A stretch of 64,000 nucleotides of DNA from Prosopocoilus inquinatus (taxonomy: Eukaryota; Arthropoda; Insecta; Coleoptera; Lucanidae): NCBI GenBank assembly GCA_036172665.1, contig CM069872.1:25548001-25612000 (forward strand), given 5' to 3'. The notes under the pieces are model-generated. The model had not been told where the DNA came from. It did not search any database and saw nothing but the letters and a program-made list of their open reading frames with translations. This document shows, piece after piece, positions 23,728 through 36,273 of the stretch. Position numbers and translations under genes: made by a program. The first letter of the stretch is position 1. Each line of letters opens with the position of its first letter.

Positions 23728-23786
23728 TGAGATACGAAGTTCTCAAACTCAGCAGGAGCTGGAAATAGTTTTGAACGAAATGACAC
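22062..23786 (-). CDS. Non-LTR reverse transcriptase with satellite-encoded N-terminus, 574 aa, copy 1
   Basis: An RNA-directed DNA polymerase frame without any internal stop. Residues 1 to about 20 (MSFRSKLFPAPAEFENFVSH) come from satellite DNA and the rest from the element. RT landmarks are RPIAILNNFAKIFEQLI (159-175), HGFISGRSTITNL (192-204) and YTDLSSAFDMVHH (225-237, first catalytic Asp 227). SGVPQGSNLGPLLFVLFIND (282-301) and FADD (313-316, the catalytic pair) follow, then LGVLFDSTLSF (387-397). The C-terminal ~150 residues match the usual tail of jockey/CR1-type ORF2; no RNase H is seen. Full ORF2 proteins of this group are about 900 residues and begin with an endonuclease, absent here, so autonomous transposition is not expected. 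The intact frame points to a young insertion. Whether it is expressed is unknown, and the Met in satellite DNA may be only a chance start. The 5' truncation makes it functionally a fragment. Confidence 0.93.
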   Translation of the reverse strand: MSFRSKLFPAPAEFENFVSHMRQGTTRIPNKLFVNDNRSYSCPQDIVNGFADLFSKIHLPDSGIIELNDIYSNSLPFHMPPVSEVELLNIMVKSPIKFTAGDDSIPSFLVHDARYAFVKPLLHIINVAIATSSFPDTWKRARITPVYKKGDKGQIKNYRPIAILNNFAKIFEQLIYKLIYRQTFSYIATCQHGFISGRSTITNLVTITQFIAEQLNKQGQVDVVYTDLSSAFDMVHHGILLRKLSSFGMTSSLLHLMKSYLTARVSYVFYNGYKSFEYQATSGVPQGSNLGPLLFVLFINDLLNSLECRVLAFADDLKIYASVSTVHEAIQLQQGLDTINYWCANNYLKLNINKCCSVTYTKKLSPINYDYKLNGQVIIRKTSTMDLGVLFDSTLSFSSHIKNIVTAASKTLGFVFRTVKYFDNIDVFKCLFNSLVISRLEYASQVWSPYYICYRLDIERIQRRFLKFLSLKISGEYPPRGVDYDDLLRRHNFQSLSQRREIQGARFIWKVIHYKLDCVEILESLNFMVPRFNSRWSTTFYLRTAKSNILIKAPIYTMCRNADAKYDDIFCDNL

Positions 23787-26700
23787 GTATTAGCGTTGTT
23801 CCTGTGATGTATCTAATCGATCCTTACTTATCTGCTATGTAATTTGACGTTTCAATGGACTCCAGCAACTCCGATGTGAGATACGAAGTTCTCGAACTCA
23901 GTAGAAGCTGGAAAAAGTTCTGAACGAAACAACACGTATTAGCGTTGTTCCCGTGATGTATGTAATCGATCCTTACTAATCTATCATGTTAGTTGACGTT
24001 ACGATGGACTCCAGTAACTCTGATGTGAGATACGAAGTTCTCGAACTCAGCAGGAGCTGGAAATAGTTTTGAACGAAATAACACGTATTAGCGTTGTTCC
24101 TGTGAAGTATCTAATCGATCCTTACTTATCTATCATGTTATTTGACGTTACGATTGACTCCAGTAACTCTGATGTGAGATATGAAGTTTTCGGACGCAGC
24201 AGAAGCTAAAAATAGTTTTGAACTAAACAACACGTATTAGCGTTGTTCCTGTGATGTATCTAATCGATCCTAACTTATCTGCTGTGTTATTTGACGTTTC
24301 AACGGACTCCAGTAACTCTGATATGAGATACGCAGTTCTCGAACTCAGCAGGAGCTGGAAAAAGTTTTGAACGAAACAACAAGTATTAGCCTTGTTCCTG
24401 TGATGTATCTAATCGATCCTTACTTATCTGCTATGTTATTTGACGTTTCAATTTACTCCAGCAACTCTGATGTGAGACACGAAGTTCTCGAATTCAGCAG
24501 AAGCTGGAAAAAGTTCTGAACGAAATAACACGTATTAGCGTTGTTCCCATGATGTATCTAATCGATACTTACTTACCTATCATGTTATTTGACGTTACGA
24601 TGGACTCCAGTATCTCTGATGTGAGATACGAAGTTCTCGAACTCAGCAGAAGCTGGAAAAATTTTGAACGAAACAACACGTATTAGCGTTGTTCCTGTGA
24701 TGTATGTAATCGATCCTTACTTATCTATCATGTTATTTGACGTTACGATGGACTCCAGTAACTCTGATGTGAGATACGAAGTTCTCAAACTCAGCAGGAG
24801 CTGGAAATAGTTTTGAACGAAATAACACGTATTAGCGTTGTTCCTGTGATGTATGTAATCGATCCTTACTTATCTATCATGTTATTTGACGTTACGATAT
24901 ACTCCAGTAACTCTGATGTGAGATACGAAGTTCTCAAACTCAGCAGGAGCTGGAAATAGTTTTGAACGAAATGACACGTATTAGCGTTGTTCCTGTGATG
25001 TATCTAATCGATCCTTACTTATCTATCATGATATTTGACGTTACGATTGATTCCAGTAATTCTGATGTGAGATATGAAGTTTTCGGACGCAGCAGAAGCT
25101 GGAAATAGTTTTCAACGAAACAACACGTATTAGCGTTGTTCCTGTGATGTATCTAATCGATCCTTACTTATCTATCATGTTATTTGACGTTACGATGGAC
25201 TCCAGTAACTCTGAAGTGAGATACGAAGTTTTCGGACGCAGCAGAAGCTGGAAATAGTTTTGAACGAAGTAACACGTATTAGCGTTGTTCCTGTGATGTA
25301 TGTAATCGATCCTTACTTATCTATCATGTTATTTGACGTTACGATGGACGCCAGTAACTCTGATGTGAGATACGAAGTTCTCGAACTCAGCAGGAGCTGG
25401 AAATAGTTTTGAACGAAATAACACGTATTAGCGTTGTTCCTGTGAAGTATCTAATCGATCCTTACTTATCCAGCATGTTATTTGACGTTACGATTGACTC
25501 CAGTAACTCTGATGTGAGATATGAAGTTTTCGGACGCAGCAGAAGCTGGAAATAGTTTTGAACTAAACAACACGTATTAGCGTTGTTCCTGTGATGTATC
25601 TAATCGATCCTTACTTATCTGCTATGTTATTTGACGTTTCAACGGACTCCAGTAACTCTGATATGAGATACGATGTTCTCGAACTCAGCAGGAGCTGGAA
25701 AAAGTTTTGAACGAAGCAACAAGTATTAGCGTTGTTCCTGTGATGTAGTAATCGATCCTTACTTATCTGCTATGTTATTTGACGTTTCAATGGACTCCAG
25801 CAACTCTGATATGAGACACGAAGTTCTCGAACTCAGCAGAAGCTGGAAAAAGTTCTGAACGAAATAACACGTATTAGCGTTGTTCCCATGATGTATCTAA
25901 TCGATCCTTACTTACCTATCATGTTATTTGACGTTACGATGGACTCCAGTATCTCTGATGTGAGATACGAAGTTTTCGAACTCAGCAGAAGCTGGAAAAA
26001 GTTATGAACGAAACAACACGTATTAGCGTTGTTCCTGTGATGTATCTAATCGATCCTTACTTATCTATCATTTTATTTGACGTTCCGATGTACTCCAGTA
26101 ACTCTGAAGTGAGATACGAAGTTCTCGGACTCAGCAGAAGCTGGAAAAAGTTTTGAACGAAATAACACATATTAGCGTTCTTCCTGTGATGTATCTAATC
26201 GATCCTTACTTATCTGCTATGTTATTTGACGTTTCAACGGACTCCAGTATCTCTGATGTGAGATACGAAGTTCTCGAACTCAGCAGAAGCTGGAAAAATT
26301 TTGAACGAGACAACACGTATTAGCGTTGTTCCTGTAATATATCTAATCGATCCTTACTTATCTATCATGTTATTTGACGTTACGATGGACTCCAGTAACT
26401 CTGAAGTGAGATACGACGTTTTCGGACGCAGCAGAAGCTGGAAATTGTTTTGAAAGAAATAACACGTATTAGCGATGTTCCTGTGATGTATCTAATCGAT
26501 CCTTACATATTTGCTATATTATTTGACGTTTGAACAGACTCCAGTAACTCTGATGTGAGATTCGAAGTTCTCGGACTCAGCAGGAGCTGGAAATAGTTTT
26601 GAACTAAACAACACGTATTAGCCTTGTTCCTGTGATGTATCTAATCGATCCTTACTTATCTGCTATGTTATTTGACGTTTCAACGGACTGCAGTAACTCT

Positions 26701-29700
26701 GATGTGAGATACGAAGTTCTCGAACTCAGCAGAAGCTGGAAAAAGTTTTGAACGAAACAACACGTATTAGCGTTGTTCCTGTGATGTATCTAATCGATCC
26801 TTACATATCTATCATGTTATTTGACGTTACGAAGGACTCCAGTAACTCTGATGTGAGATATGAAGTTTTCGGACGCAGCAGAAGCTGGAAATAGTTTTGA
26901 ACTAAAAAACACGTATTATCGTTGTGCCTGTGATGTATCTAATCGATCCTTGCTTATCTATCATGTTATTTGACGTTACGATGGACTCCAGTAACTCTGA
27001 TTTGAGATACGAAGTTCTCGAACTCAGCAGGAGCTGGAGATAGTTTTGAACGAAATAACACGTATTAGCGTTGTTCCTGTGATGTATCTAATCGATCCTT
27101 ACTTATCTGCTATGTTATTTGACGTTACAACGGACTCCTGTAACTCTGATGTGAGATACGAAGTTCTCGAACTCAGCAGAAGCTGGAAAAAGTTTTGAAC
27201 GAAACAACACGTATTAGCGTTGTTCCTGTGATGTATGTAATCGATCCTTACTTATCCATCATGTTATTTGACGTTACGATGGATTCCAGTAACTCTGATG
27301 TGAGATACGAAGTTCTCGAACTCAGCAGGAGCTGGAAATAGTTTTGAACGCAATAACACGTATTAGCGTTGTTCCTGTAATGTATCTAATCGATCCTTAC
27401 TTATCTATCATGTTATTTGACGTTGCGATGGACTCCAGTAACTCTGATGTCCAGTAACTCTGATGTGAGATATGAAGTTTTCGGACGCAGCAGAAGCTGG
27501 AAATAGTTTTCAACGAAACAACACGTATTAGCGTTGTTCCTGTGATGTATGTAATCGATCCTTACTTATCCATCATGTTATTTGACGTTACGATGGACTC
27601 CAGTATCTCTGATGTGAGATACGAAGTTCTCGAACTCAGCAGAAGCTGGAAAAAGTTTTGAACGAAACAACACGTATTAGCGTTGTTCCTGTGATGTATG
27701 TAATCGATCCTTACTTATCCATCATGTTATTTGACGTTACGATGGACTCCAGTAACTCTGATGTGAGATACGAAGTTCTCGAACTCAGCAGGAGCTGGAA
27801 ATAATTTTGAACGAAATAACACGTATTAGCGTTGTTCCTGTGATGTATCTAATCGGTCCTTACTTATCTATCATGTTATTTGACGTTTCGATTGACTCCA
27901 GTAACTTTGATGTGAGATGCGAAATTCTCGAACTCAGCAGAAGCTGGAAATTGTTTTGAACGAAACAACACGTATTAGCGTTGTTCCTGTGATGTATCTA
28001 ATCGATCCTTACTTATCTATCATTTTATTTGACGTTACGATGTACTCCAGTAACTCTGATGTGAGACACGAAGTTCTCGAACTCAGCAGAAGCTGGAAAA
28101 AGTTCTGAACGAAATAACACGTATTAGCGTTGTTCCTGTGATGTATGTAATCGATCCTTACTTATCTATCATGTTATTTGACGTTACGATGGACTCCAGT
28201 AACTCTGATGTGAGATACGAAGTTCTCAAACTCAGCAGGAGCTGGAAATAGTTTTGAACGAAATAACACGTATTAGCGTTGTTCCTGTGATGTATGTAAT
28301 CGATCCTTACTTATCTATCATGTTATTTGACGTTACGATTGACTCCAGTAACTCTGATGTGAGATATGAAGTTTTCGGACGCAGCAGAAGTTGGAAATAG
28401 TTTTCAACGAAACAACACGTATTAGCGTTGTTCCTGTGATGTGTCTAATCGATCCTTACTTATCTATCATGTTATTTGACGTTACGATGGACTCCAGCAA
28501 CTCTGATGTGAGACACGAAGTTCTCGAACTCAGCAGAAGCTGGAAAAAGTTCTGAACGAAATAACACGTATTAGCGTTGTTCCCATGATGTATCTAATCG
28601 ATCCTTACTTACCTATCATGTTATTTGACGTTACGATGGACTCCAGTATCTCTGATGTGAGATACGAAGTTTTCGAACTCAGCAGAAGCTGGAAAAATTT
28701 ATGAACGAAACAACACGTATTAGCGTTGTTCCTGTGATGTATGTAATCGATCCTTACTTATCTGCTATGTTATTTGACGTTTCAACGGACTCCAGTATCT
28801 CTGATATGAGATACGAAGTTCTCGAACTCAGCAGGAGCTGGAAAAAGTTTTGAACGAAACAACAAGTATTAGCGTTGTTCCTGTGATGTATCTAATCGAT
28901 CCTTACTTATCTGCTATGTTATTTGACGTTTCAATGGACTCCAGCAACTCTGATGTGAGACACGAAGTTCTCGAACTCAGCAGAAGCTGGAAAAAGTTCT
29001 GAACGAAATAACACGTATTAGCGTTGTTCCCATGATGTATCTAATCGATCCTTACTTACCTATCATGTTATTTGACGTTACGATGGACTCCAGTATCTCT
29101 GATGTGAGATACGAAGTTTTCGAACTCAGCAGAAGCTGGAAAAAGTTATGAACGAAACAACACATATTAGCGTTGTTCCTGTGATGTATGTAATCGATCC
29201 TTACTTATCTATCATGTTATTTGACGTTACGATGGACTCCAGTAACTCTGATGTGAGATACGAAGTTCTCAAACTCAGCAGGAGCTGGAAATAGTTTTGA
29301 ACGAAATAACACGTATTAGCGTTGTTCCTGTGATGTATGTAATCGATCCTTACTTATCTATCATGTTATTTGACGTTACGATATACTCCAGTAACTCTGA
29401 TGTGAGATACGAAGTTCTCAAACTCAGCAGGAGCTGGAAATAGTTTTGAACGAAATGACACGTATTAGCGTTATTCCTGTGATGTATCTAATCGATCCTT
29501 ACTTATCTATCATGATATTTGACGTTACGATTGACTCCAGTAACTCTGATGTGAGATATGAAGTTTTCGGACGCAGCAGAAGCTGGAAATAGTTTTCAAC
29601 GAAACAACACGTATTAGCGTTGTTCCTGTGATGTATCTAATCGATCCTTACTTATCTATCATGTTATTTGACGTTACGATGGACTCCAGTAACCCTGAAG

Positions 29701-32700
29701 TGAGATACGAAGTTTTCGGACGCAGCAGAAGCTGGAAATAGTTTTGAACGAAATAACACGTATTAGCGTTGTTCCTGTGATGTATCTAATCGATCCTTAC
29801 TTATCTGCTATATTATTTGGCGTTTCAACGGACTCCAGTAACTCGATGTGAGATTCGAAGTTCTCGGACTCAGCAGGAGCTGGAAATAGTTTTGAACTAA
29901 ACAACTCGTATTAGCGTTGTTCCTGTGATGTATCTAATCGATCCTTACTTATCTATCATGTTATTTGACGTTACGATGGACTCCAGTAACTCTGATGTCC
30001 AGTAACTCTGATGTGAGATATGAAGTTTTCGGACGCAGCAGAAGCTGGAAATAGTTTTCAACGAAACAACACGTATTAGCGTTGTTCCTGTGATGTATCT
30101 AATCGATCCTTACTTATCTATCATGTTATTTGACGTTACGAATGACTCCAGTAACTCTGATGTGAGATACGAAGTTCTCGAACTCAGCAGGAGCTGGAAA
30201 TAATTTTGAACGAAATAACACGTATTAGCGTTGTTCCTGTGATGTATCTAATCGGTCCTTACTTATCTATCATGTTATTTGACGTTTCGATTGACTCCAG
30301 TAACTTTGATGTGAGATGCGAAATTCTCGAACTCAGCAGAAGCTGGAAATTGTTTTGAACGAAACAACACGTATTAGCGTTGTTCCTGTGATGTATCTAA
30401 TCGATCCTTACTTATCTATCATTTTATTTGACGTTACGATGTACTCCAGTAACTCTGATGTGAGACACGAAGTTCTCGAACTCAGCAGAAGCTGGAAAAA
30501 GTTCTGAACGAAATAACACGTATTAGCGTTGTTCCCATGATGTATCTAATCGATCCTTACTTACCTATCATGTTATTTGACGTTACGATGGACTCCAGTA
30601 TCTCTGATGTGAGATACGAAGTTTTCGAACTCAGCAGAAGCTGGAAAAAGTTATGAACGAAACAACACATATTAGCGTTGTTCCTGTGATGTATGTAATC
30701 GATCCTTACTTATCTATCATGTTATTTGACGTTACGATGGACTCCAGTAACTCTGATGTGAGATACGAAGTTCTCAAACTCAGCAGGAGCTGGAAATAGT
30801 TTTGAACAAAATAACACGTATTAGCGTTGTTCCTGTGATGTATGTAATCGATCCTTACTTATCTATCATGTTATTTGACGTTACGATTGACTCCAGTAAC
30901 TCTGATGTGAGATATGAAGTTTTCGGACGCAGCAGAAGCTGGAAATAGTTTTCAACGAAACAACACGTATTAGCGTTGTTCCTGTGATGTATCTAATCGA
31001 TCCTTACTTATCTATCATGTTATTTGACGTTACGATGGACTCCAGCAACTCTGATGTGAGACACGAAGTTCTCGAACTCAGCAGAAGCTGGAAAAAGTTC
31101 TGAACGAAATAACACGTATTAGCGTTGTTCCCATGATGTATCTAATCGATCCTTACTTACTTATCATGTTATTTGACGTTACGATGGACTCCAGTATCTC
31201 TGATGTGAGATACGAAGTTTTCGAACTCAGCAGAAGCTGGAAAAATTTATGAACGAAACAACACATATTAGCGTTGTTCCTGTGATGTATGTAATCGATC
31301 CTTACTTATCTGCTATGTTATTTGACGTTTCAACGGACTCCAGTATCTCTGATATGAGATACGAAGTTCTCGAACTCAGCAGGAGCTGGAAAAAGTTTTG
31401 AGCGAAACAACAAGTATTAGCGTTGTTCCTGTGATGTATCTAATCGATCCTTACTTATCTGCTATGTTATTTGACGTTTCAATGGACTCCAGCAACTCTG
31501 ATGTGAGACACGAAGTTCTCGAACTCAGCAGAAGCTGGAAAAAGTTCTGAACGAAATAACACGTATTAGCGTTGTTCCCATGATGTATCTAATCGATCCT
31601 TACTTACCTATCATGTTATTTGACGTTACGATGGACTCCAGTATCTCTGATGTGAGATACGAAGTTTTCGAACTCAGCAGAAGCTGGAAAAAGTTATGAA
31701 CGAAACAACACGTATTAGCGTTGTTCCTGTGATGTATCTAATCGATCCTTACTTATCTATCATTTTATTTGACGTTCCGATGTACTCCAGTAACTCTGAA
31801 GTGAGATACGAAGTTCTCGGACTCAGCAGAAGCTGGAAAAAGTTTTGAACGAAATAACACGTATTAGCGTTCTTCCTGTGATGTATCTAATCGATTCTTA
31901 CTTATCTGTTATGTTATTTGACGTTTCAACGGACTCCAGTATCTCTGATATGAGATACGAAGTTCTCAAACTCAGCAGGAGCTGGAAATAGTTTTGAACG
32001 AAATGACACGTATTAGCGCTGTTCCTGTGATGTCTCTAATCGATCCTTACTTATCTATCATGATACTTGACGTTACGATTGACTCCAGTAACTCTGATGT
32101 GAGATATGAAGTTTTCGGACGCAGCAGAAGCTGGAAATAGTTTTCAACGAAACAACACGTATTAGCGTTGTTCCTGTGATGTATCTAATCGATCCTTACT
32201 TATCTATCATGTTATTTGACGTTACGATGGACTCCAGTAACTCTGAAGTGAGATGCGAAGTTTTCGGACGCAGCAGAAGCTGGAAATAGTTTTGAACGAA
32301 ATAACACGTATTAGCGTTGTTCCTGTGATGTATCTAATCGATCCTTACTTATCTGCTATGTTATTTGACGTTACAACGGACTCCTGTAACTCTGATGTGA
32401 GATACGAAGTTCTCGAACTCAGCAGAAGCTGGAAATAGTTTTGAACGAAACAACACGTATTAGCGTTGTTCCTGTGATGTATCTAATCGATCCTTACTTA
32501 TCTATCATTTTATTTGACGTTCCGATGTACTCCAGTAACTCTGAAGTGAGATACGAAGTTCTCGGACTCAGCAGAAGCTGGAAAAAGTTTTGAACGAAAT
32601 AACACGTATTAGCGTTGTTCCTGTGATGTATCTAATCGATCCTTACTTATCTGCTATGTTATTTGACGTTTCAACGGACTCCAGTATCTCTGATGTGAGA

Positions 32701-35700
32701 TACGAAGTTCTCGAACTCAGCAGAAGCTGGAAAAATTTTGAACGAAACAACACGTATTGGCGTTGTTCCTGTAATATATCTAATCGATCCTTACTTATCT
32801 ATCATGTTATTTGACGTTACGATGGACTCCAGTAACTCTGAAGTGAGATACGAAGTTTTCGGACGCAGCAGAAGCTGGAAATAGTTTTGAAAGAAATAAC
32901 ACGTATTAGCGATGTTCCTGTGATGTATCTAATCGATCCTTACATATCTGCTATATTATTTGACGTTTGAACAGACTCCAGTAACTCTGATGTGAGATTC
33001 GAAGTTCTCGGACTCAGCAGGAGCTGGAAATAGTTTTGAACTAAACAACACGTATTAGCCTTGTTCCTGTGATGTATCTAATCGATCCTTGCTTATCTGC
33101 TATGTTATTTGACGTTTCAACGGACTCCAGTAACTCTGATGTGAGATACGAAGTTCTCGAACTCAGCAGAAGCTGGAAAAAGTTTTGAACGAAACAACAC
33201 GTATTAGCGTTGTTCCTGTGATGTATCTAATCGATCCTTACATATCTATCATGTTATTTGACGTTACGTATTACTCCAGTAACTCTGATGTGAGATATGA
33301 AGTTTTCGGACGCAGCAGAAGCTGGAAATAGTTTTGAACTAAACAACACTTATTATCGTTGTGCCTGTGATGTATCTAATCGATCCTTGCTTATCTATCA
33401 TGTTATTTGACGTTACGATGGACTCCAGTAACTCTGATTTGAGATACGAAGTTCTCGAACTCAGCAGGAGCTGGAGATAGTTTTGAACGAAATAACACGT
33501 ATTAGCGTTGTTCCTGTGATGTATCTAATCGATCCTTACTTATCTGCTATGTTATTTGACGTTACAACGGACTCCTGTAACTCTGCTGTGAGATACGAAG
33601 TTCTCGAACTCAGCAGAAGCTGGAAAAAGTTTTGAACGAAACAACACGTATTAGCGTTGTTCCTGTGATGTATGTAATCGATCCTTACTTATCCATCATG
33701 TTATTTGACGTTACGATGGACTCCAGTAACTCTGATGTGAGATACGAAGTTCTCGAACTCAGCAGGAGCTGGAAATAGTTTTGAACGCAATAACACGTAT
33801 TAGCGTTGTTCCTGTAATGTATCTAATCGATCCTTACTTATCTATCATGTTATTTGACGTTACGAATGACTCCAGTAACTCTGAAGTGAGATACGAAGTT
33901 CTCGAACTCAGCAGGAGCTGGAAATAATTTTGAACGAAATAACACGTATTAGCGTTGTTCCTGTGATGTATCTAATCGGTCCTTACGTATCTATCATGTT
34001 ATTTGACGTTACGATTGACTCCAGTAACTCTGATGTGAGATACGAAGTTCTCGAACTCAGTAGAAGCTGGAAAAAGTTCTGAACGAAACAACACGTATTA
34101 GCGTTGTTCCTGTGATGTATGTAATCGATCCTTACTTATCTATCATGTTATTTGACGTTACGATGGACTCCAGTAACTCTGATGTGAGATACGAAGTTCT
34201 CGAACTCAGCAGGAGCTGGAAATAGTTTTGAACGAAATAACACGTATTAGCGTTGTTCCTGTGAAGTATCTAATCGATCCTTACTTATCTATCATGTTAT
34301 TTGACGTTACGATTGACTCCAGTAACTTTGATGTGAGATGCGAAATTCTCGAACTCAGCAGAAGCTGGAAATTGTTTTGAACGAAACAACACGTATTAGC
34401 GTTGTTCCTGTGATGTATCTAATCGATCCTTACTTATCTATCATTTTATTTGACGTTACGATGTACTCCAGCAACTCCGATGTGAGATACGAAGTTCTCG
34501 AACTCAGTAGAAGCTGGAAAAAGTTCTGAACGAAACAACACGTATTAGCGTTGTTCCTGTGATGTATGTAATCGATCCTTACTTATCTATCATGTTATTT
34601 GACGTTACAATGGACTCCAGTAACTCTGATGTGAGATACGAAGTTCTCGAACTCAGCAGGAGCTGGAAATAGTTTTGAACGAAATAACACGTATTAGCGT
34701 TGTTCCTGTGAAGTTATCGATCCTTACTTATCTATCATGTTATTTGACGTTACGATTGACTCCAGTAACTCTGATGTGAGATACGAAGTTCTCGAACTCA
34801 GTAGAAGCTGGAAAAAGTTCTGAACGAAACAACACGTATTAGCGTTGTTCCTGTGATGTATGTAATCGATCCTTACTTATCTATCATGTTATTTGACGTT
34901 ACGATGGACTCCAGTAACTCTGATGTGAGATACGAAGTTCTCGAACTCAGCAGGAGCTGGAAATAGTTTTGAACGAAATAACACGTATTAGCGTTGTTCC
35001 TGTGAAGTATCTAATCGATCCTTACTTATCTATCATGTTATTTGACGTTACGATTGACTCCAGTAACTCTGATGTGAGATATGAAGTTTTCGGACGCAGC
35101 AGAAGCTGGAAATAGTTTTGAACTAAACAACACGTATTAGCGTTGTTCCTGTGATGTATCTAATCGATCCTTACTTATCTGCTGTGTTATTTGACGTTTC
35201 AACGGACTCCAGTAACTCTGATATGAGATACGAAGTTCTCGAACTCAGCAGGAGCTGGAAAAAGTTCTGAACGAAACAACACGTATTAGCGTTGTTCCTG
35301 TGATGTATGTAATCGAACCTTACTTATCTATCATGTTATTTGACGTTACGATGGACTCCAGTAACTCTGATGTGAGATACGAAGTTCTCGAACTCAGCAG
35401 GATCTGGAAATAGTTTTGAACGAAATAACACGTATTAGCGTTGTTCCTGTGAAGTATCTAATCGATCCTTACTTATCTATCATGTTATTTGACGTTACGA
35501 TTGACTCCAGTAACTCTGATGTGAGATATGAAGTTTTCGGACGCAGCAGAAGCTGGAAATAGTTTTGAACTAAACAACACGTATTAGCGTTGTTCCTGTG
35601 ATGTATCTAATCGATCCTTACTTATCTGCTGTGTTATTTGACGTTTCAACGGACTCCAGTAACTCTGATATGAGATACGAAGTTCTCGAACTCAGCAGGA

Positions 35701-36273
35701 GCTGGAAAAAGTTTTGAACGAAACAACAAGTATTAGCGTTGTTCCTGTGATGTATCTAATCGATCCTTACTTATCTATCATTTTATTTGACGTTACGATG
35801 TACTCCAGTAACTCTGATGTGAGATACGATGTTTTCGGACGCAGCAGAAGCTGGAAATAGTTTTGAACGTAACAAAACGTATTAGCGTTGTTCCTGTGAT
35901 GTATCTAATCGATCCTTACTTATCTATCATGTTATTTGACGTTACGAATGACTCCAGTAACTCTGAAGTGAGATACGAAGTTCTCGAACTCAGCAGGAGC
36001 TGGAAATAATTTTGAACGAAATAACACGTATTAGCGTTGTTCCTGTGATGTATCTAATCGGTCCTTACTTATCTATCATGTTATTTGACGTTTCGATTGA
36101 CTCCAGTAACTTTGATGTGAGATACGAAGTTCTCGAACTCAGCAGGAGCTGGAAATAATTTTGAACGAAATAACACGTATTAGCGTTGTTCCTGTGATGT
36201 ATGTAATCGATCCTTACTTATCTATCATGTTATTTGACGTTACGATATACTCCAGTAACTCTGATGTGAGATA
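23728..36273 (+). repeat. 149-bp satellite array, middle segment (~84 monomers)
   Basis: This segment lies between the two retrotransposon copies and contains the junction of the two 14,347-bp blocks at 31950/31951. Tagged monomers carry a 16-bp internal duplication, with CCAGTAACTCTGATGT repeated (extra copy starting 27451 and 29999). Others carry one- to four-base losses, for example GTAACTCGATG at 29841 and GTGAAGTTATCG at 34709. These rare indels make the higher-order copies easy to align. Short plus-strand frames of 61-74 codons (e.g. 27917-28108, 30316-30507, 32253-32438) recur wherever a given variant monomer recurs and are not genes. Confidence 0.97.

Larger units (their letters stand above)
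17604..31950 (+). repeat. 14,347-bp tandem duplication, copy 1
   Basis: Every base checked here recurs 14,347 bases downstream with almost no change. The block contains about 84 monomers plus the retrotransposon with its target duplications. Left of 17604 the match stops (CTCTGATGTGAG versus CTCTGATATGAG at 31943-31954). The breakpoint falls inside a 17-base stretch common to both monomer types (TGAGATACGAAGTTCTC). The 149-bp phase is unbroken across the join, as expected for unequal exchange between aligned monomers. Two single-base differences from copy 2 were seen by eye (28443 G versus 42790 A; 31644 T versus 45991 C). Confidence 0.95.
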
